64,000 nt of DNA from Candidatus Saccharibacteria bacterium oral taxon 955 (GCA_010202265.1 CP047918.1:558001-622000), one strand, 5' to 3'; positions 25,837 through 35,367 are shown, counted from the first letter of the stretch. Numbers and translations: made by a program. The notes: a model not told the origin generated them from the sequence alone.

Positions 25837-27117
25837 CTATTGATACCGTGAGAAGTAGGCATCTTTTATCTTTATCCATTCAGGCGTTTGGCGAACCAGC
25901 TCGACGTCTTCTGTCATATTACACAGGATTTTTACACATTCTTCGAGATATATTGTATTTTGTGATCCTTTTACGAGAATCGCCGTGCCGTCCTCTGTAA
26001 CCGATCGAACAAATTGCCCCGCCTCGATAGCATTTCGCGCAACCCGCACTTGACAACCACGCGCTCTTGCTATTGGTGCCAGGTATTTTTCCGACTCAGG
26101 ACCAACAGTTACAACCCAGGCTAGCATATTTGGATCACACATCGCGCCAATTTTTTCATGCTCCATCTGGCTAGTCGCGCCAAGCTCGCGCATATCGCCG
26201 AGTACGGCAATTCGCTGAGGTGCATCATCAAGCGAGTATAGAGTCTGAAGCGCCGCCGCAGCAGCCGCAGGACTGGAGTTATACGTATCGTCAATAATCG
26301 TTGTACCTTGAATACCTTTTAGGATATTCATCCTACCTGGCACTGGACGAATCAACGCTAGGCCTTTTGTGATATCGTCAGGCGTTAACCCCATCATCAT
26401 TGCCGCCGCTACTGCTCCCATAATCGGTCGCAAACTATGCTCCCCTACGACCTTGATTGCGACTGGGAATGGCTCGTAATTTACAGCAATTATATTTCCT
26501 GTATAGCCAGCCTCAGGATCAAAACCTTGTTGCTCGAATCGATACTCAGAGACCCCTGCTGTCCCATAAGTACTGAAGTTTGGATTTGTCGCAAAATCAG
26601 CAAACCTCCCATCAACATCATCACGGTTTATGAGGGTGAACTTTGAATAACTTGAAACACTCATCTCTTCTTGAGCGACCGCCTCAATTGAGCCAAAAAA
26701 CTCCATGTGTTCAGGCGTAACCGCGGTCACAAGAGCGATGTCTGGCACCAAATACCGACCAAACTCTGCAATATCACCAGGCCGATCAGTTCCTAATTCC
26801 TGAACTATAACATCAACATCGGTTGGATTTTTGATCCGAAGTCGTGCCGCCCGAAATACACTAAACCAAGAAAATGGATTCTTTATATTTGCAGGCTTGT
26901 TGATCCCCAAAATCGCTAATGGCGTCGAAATCTCAGAATTATAATTACCCTCCTGCATTCGAACGCGGTAACGCCGGGACAGCAAAGTAGCAAGCGCACG
27001 TTTCGTACTCGTTTTGCCGACACTACCGGCAACAACAATCAGTTTTATTTCAGGATGGTTTTTGAAGTACTGCTTCACATATTCTTGGAGCTTGTTGAGG
27101 ACAAATTTCTTGAACAT
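25837..27117 (-). CDS. Mur ligase family protein (MurF-like, short N-terminus)
   Basis: An ATP-dependent Mur ligase of about 426 residues. The Walker-type GSVGKTSTKR is near residue 40, followed by GNYNSEIS, the central catalytic TAVTPEHMEFFG and C-terminal domain DDTYNSSPAA. The order matches MurF (D-Ala-D-Ala adding enzyme), but the N-terminal substrate domain usually preceding the ATP site is missing, so another Mur-type amide ligase is possible. ATG at 27117 is preferred; a GTG at 27144 adds nine residues. It lies between leuS and the RSH-like gene. Confidence 0.85.
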   Translation of the reverse strand: MFKKFVLNKLQEYVKQYFKNHPEIKLIVVAGSVGKTSTKRALATLLSRRYRVRMQEGNYNSEISTPLAILGINKPANIKNPFSWFSVFRAARLRIKNPTDVDVIVQELGTDRPGDIAEFGRYLVPDIALVTAVTPEHMEFFGSIEAVAQEEMSVSSYSKFTLINRDDVDGRFADFATNPNFSTYGTAGVSEYRFEQQGFDPEAGYTGNIIAVNYEPFPVAIKVVGEHSLRPIMGAVAAAMMMGLTPDDITKGLALIRPVPGRMNILKGIQGTTIIDDTYNSSPAAAAAALQTLYSLDDAPQRIAVLGDMRELGATSQMEHEKIGAMCDPNMLAWVVTVGPESEKYLAPIARARGCQVRVARNAIEAGQFVRSVTEDGTAILVKGSQNTIYLEECVKILCNMTEDVELVRQTPEWIKIKDAYFSRYQ

Positions 27118-27152
27118 ATCCCCATCATACCGTATATGCTCCACTAGACAAA

Positions 27153-27800
27153 CTACTCTGTAACATCAGAGACGCTCTCTACTCCGTCTCGCCTACCGAT
27201 TACTTCTGTTTCAAATAAGTCGATCAGCTCACTTAAATACTCATTAAGCTCGCAGTCTGGCAGACGTTTTTGTCCGATTTCTAATACTGATCGATACCAC
27301 CATAGCTGCTGATCAGGCCCAGACTTGAAATTATTCCACATCCCAGGACCGTGTAGAAAATAGTTCTCTATCGTATCGGCAATATTGTAGATCTTGTCAG
27401 CAAGCGCGACGATAACCGATCCGTCCTCAGCTTCATACTCTAGCCTATCAAGGTACGCCTCTTTTCGCTCTCGCGATCCGGTAATCGAATCATCCTTGGT
27501 CACCCCCCATATAATAGCCGCCACCCGATCGCCAAACTTATCCGCTATTTTTTCTATGGTAATACCAGTATCTTCGACTAAGTCATGACCAAGAGCCGCC
27601 ATCCGCACCGCTGGGTCTTCAGTTACTGAGTGTACAATCTCTTCAACACCAATCGTATGTGCAATGTACCACTCACCAGTTAGCTTACGCTTCTGGCCTT
27701 CGTGGTTCTTTGCCATGACGTTGTACATATCTCGGGTTGGCCCCGAGGAGTTATTAGCTTTTGGGTAATCTCGGAGGTGGTCATGTAGTGGACAAACCAT
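27153..27800 (-). CDS. RelA/SpoT-like HD hydrolase
   Basis: A 215-residue HD-domain protein like the hydrolase part of Rel/SpoT enzymes and the stand-alone MESH1 type, which remove pyrophosphate from (p)ppGpp. Metal ligands are H33 region (AKNHEGQKRK), H72-D73 (LGHDLVEDT) and the distal Asp in ALADKIYNI. No synthetase domain follows. AAGGAAAAG precedes the ATG. It is 9 bp beyond the Mur ligase end. The substrate could also be another nucleotide. Confidence 0.88.
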   Translation of the reverse strand: MVCPLHDHLRDYPKANNSSGPTRDMYNVMAKNHEGQKRKLTGEWYIAHTIGVEEIVHSVTEDPAVRMAALGHDLVEDTGITIEKIADKFGDRVAAIIWGVTKDDSITGSRERKEAYLDRLEYEAEDGSVIVALADKIYNIADTIENYFLHGPGMWNNFKSGPDQQLWWYRSVLEIGQKRLPDCELNEYLSELIDLFETEVIGRRDGVESVSDVTE

Positions 27801-27986
27801 GAACTTTTCCTTTCTTTACCGGCGGATTACAAAAAACGGCCATCCGGTCACTCATTCCTCAGTCCGTAGCCGCAGTGGTTGCTTATTGTAAAGCCGCTGT
27901 TCTAATTTATACTTATATTATACACCATATTTACAAAAAATGCAAGTATTAGTATTTTATCATATTTTTACCCCCGTAAGTTATAT

Positions 27987-28595
27987 CTAATCTCGTATTT
28001 TACGAATCATCTCGCGTAGCTGTTCGACACCCCGAGCACGACGTTCGTCTGTCCAGTATGTGTTAGCCGTCACTTTTTCGCCACCGGCAGTAGTCTCCTG
28101 CAAAAAATGTCCGACGACCTTACCGTTACGAACCGCCGTAACGTCGGGCACATACACGCGCGGATTACCCTGCTCATCTTTGCGCAGATAGCTCTTTAGC
28201 TTAGCGATAATCTTTTGATACGTTTCATCGTTATTTTTGCGTGCATCACTGATGTCCAGATAGTAGATCTTATCGAGCCCCTCTTTTTTGGCAGCCTCAT
28301 CGACGATCGGCGCCAGCGCCTGGCACCATGGACACTGCTTGAAGCCAAGGAATATCAAGCCATCACCTGAATCAAATTTTGCCAAAATCTCATCGGATGT
28401 CGATACGACGAAACGGTTATCGTCCGCCACTCTACTATAGTCAGCCTTGAACTTAGCAGCATCGGCCGATGGAGTATTGGTACGCAAATTAGTGTCATCC
28501 ATGATCTTTTGGCGCGGCCAGGTAAAGTACGCCGCAATCATCAGCAATACCACAACAATGGCTGAAAACAATATCAAGCGCATCTTTCTATTCAC
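27987..28595 (-). CDS. Membrane-anchored thioredoxin-like protein
   Basis: A 202-residue protein with one N-terminal membrane helix (about 5-27) and an extracytoplasmic thioredoxin fold. The active site is CPWC in FKQCPWCQALAPI at about 87-90. A conserved cis-Pro region is seen near RVYVPDVT. Likely role is disulfide chemistry of exported proteins. Single gene, upstream of the ABC importer operon end on the same strand. Confidence 0.85.
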   Translation of the reverse strand: MNRKMRLILFSAIVVVLLMIAAYFTWPRQKIMDDTNLRTNTPSADAAKFKADYSRVADDNRFVVSTSDEILAKFDSGDGLIFLGFKQCPWCQALAPIVDEAAKKEGLDKIYYLDISDARKNNDETYQKIIAKLKSYLRKDEQGNPRVYVPDVTAVRNGKVVGHFLQETTAGGEKVTANTYWTDERRARGVEQLREMIRKIRD

Positions 28596-28692
28596 GCTTA
28601 TGATTATACGCCTTTCTCACTATATAGCGAAACATTCCTACGCTAGATTTCATACAACCACACCAAAATCTCTTCACTCATCAAAAACAAAG

Positions 28693-29424
28693 TTAATCAA
28701 AGAACTGCTTAGCCCGTTCGGTTTTTGGATGAGTCATCACATGCTCTGGCGTGCCGTCCTCGATGATACGACCCTTGTCGAGGAATAGCATGCGCGTCCC
28801 TACTTCTCGGGCAAACCTCATTTCGTGAGTAACCACAACCATCGTCATACCTCGATCCGCCACCTGACGAATTACATCCAGCACTTCATCAATCATTTCT
28901 GGGTCAAGCGCACTAGTCGGCTCGTCAAACAACATGATTTTCGGCTCCATCGCCAGTGCTCGGGCAATAGCGACACGTTGTTTCTGACCACCAGAAAGCT
29001 GAGACGGAAAAGCATCTGCACGATCAGCCAGACCGACGTCTTCGAGTAGTTTTTTAGCTAATCTAGTGGCAGCACGATCGCTAAGTTTACGTAATTTTTT
29101 GGGCGCCAACTTAATGTTATCGATAACGCTCATATGTGGAAATAAATTAAACGATTGGAACACCATGCCAACCGTTTGTCTGAGGTGGTTGAGGTCTATT
29201 TTTCCTGATGTTAATTCTTGGCCATCAACAATGATACGTCCAGCCGTCGGCTCCTCCAGCAAGTTCAAACAGCGCAAAAACGTCGACTTACCCGAGCCAC
29301 TTGAGCCTACCACAACAACAACCTCGCCCTCATGAATTTCTGCATCAATATCACGCAGCACTACAGTATCGCCAAAACTCTTTTTCAGGTTTTTGACGCT
29401 GATCATCACTGGTCTATCCATCAC
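28693..29424 (-). CDS. Amino-acid ABC importer ATPase
   Basis: ATP-binding subunit (243 residues) of a polar amino-acid importer. Walker A is GSSGSGKST, the signature [12 protein letters not shown], Walker [13 protein letters not shown] (here [11 protein letters not shown]) and the H-loop VTHEM. It overlaps the permease gene by 11 bp, last in the binding protein-permease-ATPase operon. GlnQ-like by sequence pattern; the amino acid cannot be told. Confidence 0.95.
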   Translation of the reverse strand: MMDRPVMISVKNLKKSFGDTVVLRDIDAEIHEGEVVVVVGSSGSGKSTFLRCLNLLEEPTAGRIIVDGQELTSGKIDLNHLRQTVGMVFQSFNLFPHMSVIDNIKLAPKKLRKLSDRAATRLAKKLLEDVGLADRADAFPSQLSGGQKQRVAIARALAMEPKIMLFDEPTSALDPEMIDEVLDVIRQVADRGMTMVVVTHEMRFAREVGTRMLFLDKGRIIEDGTPEHVMTHPKTERAKQFFD

Positions 29425-30127
29425 TATCCCTCAACTTTCTCTCTACACGCGCCATCACCCGAGTGAAAACAGCGGTCAAAACCAGATACATCAACGCTGC
29501 CGCAAACAACGACTGAAAGGCAGTAGCCGTCTGAAAACGAATGTTGTCGGCTCCACGCATAATATCGTTCAGTCCGATCCACCCAACTACCGAAGTCTCT
29601 TTTAATAGGGCGATAAACTCACTAATCAGCGCTGGCAGAGAATGCTTAAACGCTTGCGGCAAAATCACCAAGCGCATCGCCTGCCAACGACTAAGTCCTA
29701 GCGAACGAGCCGCCTCCATCTGGCCCTTATCAATACTCTCGATACCGCCGCGAATAATCTCACAAATATACGCCCCAGCGTTGATTCCAAACGCAATCGC
29801 TGCCACCAAAATCTTTGGCATAAATTGATACGAGCCAAACACAACATAATACATGATGAGTAACTGAACCAGCAGTGGCGTACCGCGGATAATATCAACG
29901 TAGATTTTACCCAACCAAGCCAGTGGATTCCAGGAGTGTAGACGATGAAATTTGGTACCCTTGAAACTCTTAAACGGCTGAATAGATGATGTACGCATCA
30001 ACGCAAGCACCAGCCCAATCATCACGCCAATCAACAACGACAAGACCGTCAGAACCAGCGTCACTTCTAACCCGTGCCAGAGATACAGCCATCGCCCATC
30101 ACCCAAGATTACTTCAAAGAAGTTCAT
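29414..30127 (-). CDS. Amino-acid ABC importer permease
   Basis: Integral permease of 237 residues, HisM/GlnP family. It shows about five membrane segments and the EAA loop [20 protein letters not shown] at about 147-166, which docks the ATPase. An insertion of about 25 polar residues (52-75) lies in the first cytoplasmic loop. Coupled to both neighbours: 4-bp overlap with the binding-protein gene, 11-bp overlap with the ATPase gene. Confidence 0.94.
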   Translation of the reverse strand: MNFFEVILGDGRWLYLWHGLEVTLVLTVLSLLIGVMIGLVLALMRTSSIQPFKSFKGTKFHRLHSWNPLAWLGKIYVDIIRGTPLLVQLLIMYYVVFGSYQFMPKILVAAIAFGINAGAYICEIIRGGIESIDKGQMEAARSLGLSRWQAMRLVILPQAFKHSLPALISEFIALLKETSVVGWIGLNDIMRGADNIRFQTATAFQSLFAAALMYLVLTAVFTRVMARVERKLRDSDG

Positions 30128-30942
30128 TCTCTAGTCCTCTGTTTCTTCATAGATTCAAGCGCCGCTTCACCAAAGTGCTTACTGATCAAGTTGTCATAAC
30201 GACCATCTTGCTTCATGGCAGTTATAGTACGGTTAACCTTGCCCAAAAGATCGACATTATTCTTTTTTATAGCAATCGCGTAATTTTCGTTAGAAAGCTC
30301 GCCCGGCAATATTTCCAAATCCGAAAAACCTGCTAGATATTGTGTAGCTGGTGCGTCATCTAGAATCGCTACGTCAACTCCACCAGTATTTAACTCCGTC
30401 AACACACTTGGTGCAGTTGGAAATTGAGCAATTTTTGCACCACGGATACTTGAGGCCAACGTGTCACCCGTCGTGCCCAGCTGTACACCGATTTTCTTGC
30501 CTTCTAGCTGGTATTTGTTATGAATCAGACTCCCTTTCTTGACGATCATCCGCTGCGCCGCCACGTAATACGAGTCGGAGAATAGCGCATTCTTGGCGCG
30601 ATCCGGCGTCACCGACATACCCGCTACAACGATATCAACCTGACCCGAATCAAGCGCTGGCAACAGCCCATCAAATGCCATATCCTCTATCTTTAGCTCT
30701 TTGTTCATACTACGAGCAATCTCGCGAGCTAGATCCACGTCAAACCCGACGATCTCGTCGCCCTGCTTGTACTCAAATGGCTTAAAACCGGCATTTGTAC
30801 CCATCACCAATACGTCGACATCTCGGCCAAAACCACCCTCACGTTGCATGATATCGACAAACATCCAGCCGACTAGCGCTACAAACAGACCGATTCCTAT
30901 CCACCAGCTGAACCCGAATGCGCGTCGTTTTTCGCTGCTCAT
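30124..30942 (-). CDS. Amino-acid ABC substrate-binding protein, membrane-anchored
   Basis: Family 3 solute-binding protein, 272 residues. An N-terminal membrane helix (about 11-28) with no lipobox cysteine anchors it. Conserved strands include GTNAGFKPFEYK, VGFDVDLAREIA and the domain-hinge region DGLLPALDSGQVD. First gene of the importer operon. Its last part (30167-30331) is repeated exactly at 35368-35532. Confidence 0.94.
   Translation of the reverse strand: MSSEKRRAFGFSWWIGIGLFVALVGWMFVDIMQREGGFGRDVDVLVMGTNAGFKPFEYKQGDEIVGFDVDLAREIARSMNKELKIEDMAFDGLLPALDSGQVDIVVAGMSVTPDRAKNALFSDSYYVAAQRMIVKKGSLIHNKYQLEGKKIGVQLGTTGDTLASSIRGAKIAQFPTAPSVLTELNTGGVDVAILDDAPATQYLAGFSDLEILPGELSNENYAIAIKKNNVDLLGKVNRTITAMKQDGRYDNLISKHFGEAALESMKKQRTRE
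30167..30331 (-). repeat. 165-bp exact repeat, copy 1 (inside binding-protein gene)
   Basis: Identical to 35368-35532, offset 5201 bp and same orientation. This is the intact, parental context. Confidence 0.95.
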
Positions 30943-31038
30943 GCTTTTATTCTAGCATAGACTCATGGGCCGTGTATCGCGAGCCACAAATGTACACCTC
31001 AGATAGACCCAGACAACTCACCTAGCCTAATAAAAAAT

Positions 31039-31074
31039 ACGCTACATCTAGTGTTTATACACTAGATGTAGCGT
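31039..31074. terminator. Strong intrinsic terminator
   Basis: Perfect 15-bp stem (ACGCTACATCTAGTG and complement) with a 6-nt loop and A/T-runs on both sides (TAAAAAAT and TTTAATCTTTTTT). It closes the Csx16-like transcript on the minus strand and can act both ways. Confidence 0.85.
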
Positions 31075-31102
31075 TTAATCTTTTTTAACAATGTGACAGG
31101 CC

Positions 31103-31228
31103 CTCAGCTCTACCCAAAAGATATACAGACTATGGGGAGCTGAGATGATATGTCAGAAAGCGCCAACCCGCTTTCTGACAGAAAGGACATCTCATAGTTG
31201 GATGAGGGGTAGTTATGTAGAGATACCC
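31103..31228. other. Structured intergenic/3'-UTR segment
   Basis: Several nested inverted repeats: CTCAGCTC/GAGCTGAG (31103/31137), a perfect 12-bp stem TGTCAGAAAGCG/CGCTTTCTGACA (31151-31180) enclosed by TGAGATG/CATCTCA (31141-31194), then GGGTA/TACCC. On the minus strand this is the 3' untranslated region of the Csx16-like gene before its terminator. No protein is seen. It may be an RNA element. Confidence 0.5.
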
Positions 31229-31244
31229 AGCTCTCTCCTAGACT

Positions 31245-31946
31245 CTAATGCAGGCTTACCCTGGACACCCTGACAGGGTGTCCAATGGTTATTCGCCCAG
31301 CATCTTCAATGTCTCCATCGGTTGAGGCGTCATACTTGTCGACCCAGACGGGTCGATATGACGACACTTCCGTGACGAGTTGCGGCGGCAACGTTCCCGC
31401 TACCACCTTGCCCCTCACCTGATCTACGCTGACGTCACCATCGAGAACCGTGGCACTCGGCCACCGTTCCCGAAGCATCTTGATCGTTGCCGGATGTCGG
31501 CTAACGATCAAGTTGGGAGCCTCGTATTCAACGAGGTCTACCCTTAGGCACCCGGCGTCGAGGTCTGCATCCCAGACATCCTGGGCCGTGGTGAGCTTCA
31601 AGCCCCTAGGCAGAATCGGGGTAAAAAAAGCTCCGATAGTCTTGGCCTGCAATGCCGCCGACAACGTCCCTAGCCATAGCATAGGACCATGGGTATAATA
31701 TCTTACCGCATAGTCTCTCAATGCTGGGAAAGTCCCCTCAATGGGGACCAACCAATTCCTTCTGACCAAGTAATTGAGCTTGACGGTGTCCACGTACACG
31801 TATATTCCTTCCCATCCGGCTAAGCACCGTACCCTTCCGGGGTCGTGTGCAAGTGGCGGGCGCTCTATTGGCGAGCAACCGCTTATTAACCACTCCTGAT
31901 CGGATGACCAGCTACTGTAATAGCCAATCAGCCAACCAGGAGGCAT
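31245..31946 (-). CDS. Csx16-like domain protein
   Basis: A 233-residue protein. The C-terminal about 85 residues (NLIVSRHPATIKMLRERW, GKVVAGTLPPQLVTEV) match the pattern of the Csx16/VVA1548 family: xVSRHPGxxxWL followed by VxGTLPxxLxxEV. Csx16 is linked to type III CRISPR systems as a ring-nuclease-type accessory. The N-terminal about 145 residues are unfamiliar and Trp/Tyr-rich. No CRISPR array or cas gene is in the window. GC is higher than its flanks. The last codons contain a perfect 21-bp palindrome (31263-31283). Single gene with its own terminator. Confidence 0.6.
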   Translation of the reverse strand: MPPGWLIGYYSSWSSDQEWLISGCSPIERPPLAHDPGRVRCLAGWEGIYVYVDTVKLNYLVRRNWLVPIEGTFPALRDYAVRYYTHGPMLWLGTLSAALQAKTIGAFFTPILPRGLKLTTAQDVWDADLDAGCLRVDLVEYEAPNLIVSRHPATIKMLRERWPSATVLDGDVSVDQVRGKVVAGTLPPQLVTEVSSYRPVWVDKYDASTDGDIEDAGRITIGHPVRVSRVSLH

Positions 31947-32257
31947 AGGGAGGTTTGAGTATACTCCTTAAAATATAGTCACATTGTCAAAGTACTGTTT
32001 GATATATAATCACATAATTAGAGTTTAGTCAACCTAGAAACAACGATAAAATAAATAAACGATACTACTTATATAAAAATACTCATAAACCAAACTAAAA
32101 ACTCTCCAAAAGAACAGCGAACCCCACCTCCAGTTCTAAATTGGCGACAAATATACGCTAAAACTCAGACCTATTTAGAGCGCAGAAGCTAAGCCACCCA
32201 AACAGCAGGATCATCACATTACGCACCCTCGCTACTAGATAAAATACGCAGTAGAGC
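31947..32257. other. AT-rich intergenic region
   Basis: No gene or RNA recognised. It holds the promoter side of the Csx16-like gene (an AAGGAG and a TATACT within 35 bp of its ATG) and the 3' end of the S66 peptidase gene. Confidence 0.5.
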
Positions 32258-33301
32258 TTATGAATAGTCCAATAAAATCATTTTTCTCTCTGGAGAAAGG
32301 GTGGCCTTACGCCCAATAGGCAAGATAATCTGAGGGTCGGTGTGTCCAAAGTCAACATTTTGAACTATCGGAATTGTCTCGTTGTATTCCCTAATAACCG
32401 ATACGACTGTCTCTCTTTGATCTTTTCGATAGTTTGCTTTTTGTTCAACTGTATTTTGCTGAGTGAAATCCCATGCCTTTGGCCGACCGATCATTACGCC
32501 ACTCAACTGGTTAAACCATCCTCTTTCACCTAACCCGACAAGCAAATACCGCACAATCCAATGAGGGGGAATACTTTCGGCTGATTCCAGAAAAAGGATC
32601 TTCCCTGCCATATCTTCAGCACTGGGCAGGTACTTCTCCGCCGAACACTGAGCGACCATACTCTCGATACATCCACCCCACAGCAAGCCACTTACTTCTT
32701 GCTCTCCGCTCCAGATGAGTCCATCATTTTGCTCCATGGGGCGCTGCTTATTGAGAGATGATTTATCTGCCCAGTCAAGACCGATATCATTATACGTTGC
32801 ACTTCCGCTCGTTTCGAGCGTACCACCGTCAAACAACGCCTTGTTGAGTGACTCTACAGTGAGATCCATCATATTTTGTTGCATAGCGAACTGAGTCATT
32901 ATACAGCCACCGTAATATGACGGTATTCCAAGATTTGATAAGTACAAATGCAAATGAGTGTTGTCGCTAAAACCAAAAAATGGCTTCGGATTTGATTTGA
33001 TAATTTCTGGGTCGAGTAATTTGAGTAACTTTATCTGGTCTTCTCCACCAACCGAAGCAATAATGGCTTTGATACTAGGATCACCGAACGCGGCCATTAT
33101 ATCACTAGCCCTGTCCTGTAGTGACGAACCCATGCGCCGAGTTGTCGGGTACTCCACAGGCTCTAGCGAAAAGACTGTACGCAAACGACCTAGCCCAAGG
33201 TCTTGTACCCACGGAAAGAGCTCTGGCAACCCATTTGAGGGTGAAAGGACTGCGACTTTGTCGCCTTTTTGAAGTTTTGGCAACGTAATGTAAGCATCCA
33301 T
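32258..33301 (-). CDS. S66-family LD-carboxypeptidase / MccF-like peptidase
   Basis: A 347-residue serine peptidase of family S66. The nucleophile is Ser in GFSDNT at about 127, and the Glu and His partners appear in FLESAE (about 233) and DFGHTDP (about 318). Family members either trim peptidoglycan tetrapeptides (LdcA) or hydrolyse microcin C-type nucleotide peptides (MccF). GFSDNTHLH is close to the MccF subgroup. No signal peptide, so it is cytoplasmic. Single gene next to the tRNA cluster. Confidence 0.9.
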   Translation of the reverse strand: MDAYITLPKLQKGDKVAVLSPSNGLPELFPWVQDLGLGRLRTVFSLEPVEYPTTRRMGSSLQDRASDIMAAFGDPSIKAIIASVGGEDQIKLLKLLDPEIIKSNPKPFFGFSDNTHLHLYLSNLGIPSYYGGCIMTQFAMQQNMMDLTVESLNKALFDGGTLETSGSATYNDIGLDWADKSSLNKQRPMEQNDGLIWSGEQEVSGLLWGGCIESMVAQCSAEKYLPSAEDMAGKILFLESAESIPPHWIVRYLLVGLGERGWFNQLSGVMIGRPKAWDFTQQNTVEQKANYRKDQRETVVSVIREYNETIPIVQNVDFGHTDPQIILPIGRKATLSPERKMILLDYS

Positions 33302-33654
33302 GCATACTATTATATCTAATTTTTTTATTATAAAAAATTACCCGTAAAAATAGGTACTATCGGATAACTATCAGCTGCTTGTTATCAAAGCTACTAGCGC
33401 CCATCTGTAGAGCGGGTGAATGCACTCCCTATTCACGATCACAGTGTGAGACGGTGGATCCAACCATAGAGGAAAGCGACCTCACAAGTTACTGAGTCCC
33501 GTCATGCAGCAGGCAACTGCACCAAAATAAACCAAATGCCATCCCAAGTGACGACCAGTTTCTTCACCCCCCCAATAAAACATCTGGCTTTGGCTCCGCT
33601 AAAGTCTAGAAAAAGCCACCCGACAGGGCGACAAAATCTCGGAAAGTTCCATTT
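33302..33654. other. Intergenic region before tRNA cluster
   Basis: No ORF recognised. It has small hairpins (GTGAAT...ATTCAC near 33416-33436). At 33602-33655, on the minus strand, lies the trailer of tRNA-Gly(CCC) with a terminator (GTCGCCC/GGGTGGC plus T-run) resembling the trailer after tRNA-Gly(GCC). Confidence 0.5.
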
Positions 33655-33729
33655 TGGTGCGGGTAAGGAGAGTCGAACTCCTGTCTCAACCTTGGGAAGG
33701 TCACATAATAGCCGTTATACGATACCCGC
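33655..33729 (-). tRNA. tRNA-Gly (CCC anticodon), copy 1
   Basis: Acceptor GCGGGTA pairs with TACCCGC, loop TTCCCAA holds anticodon CCC, T-loop TTCGACT is normal and CCA is encoded. All stems pair. Confidence 0.93.
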
Positions 33730-33792
33730 GCTGTCAAATATTATAACGTAGCTTGATAAAACAGTCTAACTCTAGTAAAATGAATCCATCGT

Positions 33793-33869
33793 GGCGCTAT
33801 AGCTCAGCCCGGTAGAGCAGAGGCCTGAAGAGCCTTGTGTCCCTAGTTCAAATCTAGGTGGCGCCACCA
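33793..33869 (+). tRNA. tRNA-Phe (GAA anticodon), copy 1
   Basis: Acceptor GGCGCTA/TGGCGCC, anticodon loop CTGAAGA with GAA, T-loop TTCAAAT, encoded CCA. Confidence 0.95.
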
Positions 33870-33967
33870 TGATATCTCCGACACTAGTTTGTCGGATTTT
33901 TCATTAAATCCACTCAGGCTACTTGAAAAGTTCCGCCTCTCGGAGTATACTTTGTTGAGTACCTTAT

Positions 33968-34043
33968 GCGGGTATAGCTCAGTTGTTAGAGCGCATCCTT
34001 GCCAAGGATGAGGCCACGAGTTAGAGTCTCGTTACCCGCACCA
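33968..34043 (+). tRNA. tRNA-Gly (GCC anticodon), copy 1, with U19/A56
   Basis: Acceptor GCGGGTA/TACCCGC and anticodon stem CATCC/GGATG around TTGCCAA are perfect. D-loop reads TTGTTA (T at position 19 instead of G) and T-loop reads TTAGAGT (A at 56 instead of C), so the usual G19-C56 tertiary pair is replaced by a possible U19-A56 pair. Confidence 0.93.
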
Positions 34044-34320
34044 AAATGGAACTTTCTAAGATTTGGTCGCCCTGAACGGACGACCGTTTTCAATTTTATT
34101 CCGAAATAGTGGCAATATACACCAAACTTGAACCTATCTCGAGTGTAAAAGCTGAGCCGTACAAGCTCAGCCCGACACCTGTGCCAGCAAAGCTGGCACG
34201 CGTCCAGCCAGAAAAAACCGCCCCTTGAATCATTTTTAAGATTTTCCCCGCCGATCTTTTTATTTTTTAGTTGAAAAGGGTGTTTTCTGGGTGGGGACGT
34301 GTCACTTTGGCGACTTGGCG
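33968..34320 (+). repeat. About 350-bp direct repeat, copy 1
   Basis: tRNA-Gly(GCC) plus trailer repeated at 39242-39593. The first about 200 bp are nearly identical (offset 5274), then about 70 bp diverged, then about 60 bp again nearly identical. A hairpin GGTCG...CGACC near 34059-34080 with following TTTTC ends the tRNA transcript. Confidence 0.9.
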
Positions 34321-34326
34321 TGGCCC

Positions 34327-34362
34327 ACTACATCTAGTGTAAGTGCGCTAGCTGTAGCGTAG
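34327..34362 (-). terminator. Degenerate terminator
   Basis: CTACATCTAG and CTAGCTGTAG with one mismatch, after the HpaII-like remnant. Resembles the terminator at 31039. Confidence 0.5.
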
Positions 34363-34365
34363 TTC

Positions 34366-35366
34366 TTAACAAAACCTCACCTGCAAATTAAGTTTTAAGA
34401 ACAGCTCGCCGCCATCTTCGTATAAATACCCAAAATCATGCCGAGAAGTGCTTGGCGTGTCAAGTTTAGTATTATTGAACAGGTAATCTCTAAAGTCATC
34501 ATCATTATACAAATGATAGCAAAGCAACATGCCGTCATCGCGTACGATTATGTAACCGCCGTATGTAGAAAGTCGAGTATCCCACTTACGACTTGGCGCC
34601 ATGCCGAGCGCAACTGCGCGCAAGAATGATTTCACCTTGTAACTAATTTCTGCCACGCCTAAACCGTGCAAGCCTTTCGCCCCACTCAGCGTGCACAGTT
34701 GCGTCATCGTTACTCCCCGTCCTGAATAATAATCAACCAACATGCTTGCAAGAATGTTGGGCATGATGCTGTCAATCACACGCATGTTACGATTAAACAC
34801 TGCGCTTTCGACGTGCGAAAACTCTAAAACACCGCCAGCCTCTACGATCACCTGTAGTCTATCTCGCATTTTTCGTGAGCCGCCCATATTATTGACTTCA
34901 TTGAAATTACCGTTGAAGTTATGGACTTTATAAATGAAGTTCGTTCGCTTGCTTGCATTAAGTAATGTTGACGCCCCGCCAACCTGTGACTTTATAGAGA
35001 AGCCAATTGGCTTGCTTTGAGTGATTAGCTCGTCCTTGATAATCGCCTCGATATCTGATTTCATGCTAGAGTTTGCTTTGACCTTTTCTAGATGGTAATC
35101 ATTCATTAATGCGACCGCTTCGGGCAATTCAAAAGTGCTAGTATTAGCTGATTTTATCACCTCAAATACTCTTTGGGTTTTTCTGGTAATAAATGTGTAC
35201 TTACGGCGTCAACCAGTTGTCCACTTTTCGTCAAAATACGCACTATGCCATCTTGCTCGAGGTCGTATACATAAGGCCTGTTCTCGATATCTTCACGGAA
35301 TATTTTTAGAAAAGTGTATTCGTCATCTGTCGGTTGCAGGTTCATATCTGCTGCTTTAATTTTGTT
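34366..35366 (-). pseudogene. Broken HpaII-type restriction endonuclease gene
   Basis: Two frames together resemble the HpaII family, which cuts CCGG. The 264-residue downstream frame holds KVKANSSMKSDIE and GFSIKSQVGGASTLLNASK, the family hallmark. The upstream frame (35157-35366) holds AADMNLQ and FLKIFRED, like the N-terminal part. They are joined by a one-base frameshift at about 35157-35160 (TGA overlapping GTG). The true N-terminal about 30 residues are gone: the sequence is fused after FGE to a copy of the ABC binding-protein gene. No cognate methyltransferase is near, as expected for a dead remnant. Confidence 0.75.
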
Positions 35367-35367
35367 C

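Noticed and set aside
31142-31205. Short plus-strand peptides of 15-21 residues
   Set aside because: They fall in the stem-loops and have no convincing ribosome site.
31263-31283. Recombinase attachment site at the 21-bp palindrome
   Set aside because: No second copy or integrase is present, and it lies within coding sequence.
33380-33540. RNase P RNA, tmRNA or SRP RNA
   Set aside because: A GAGGAAAG word recalls RNase P, but the other conserved parts and the space for a full RNA are missing.
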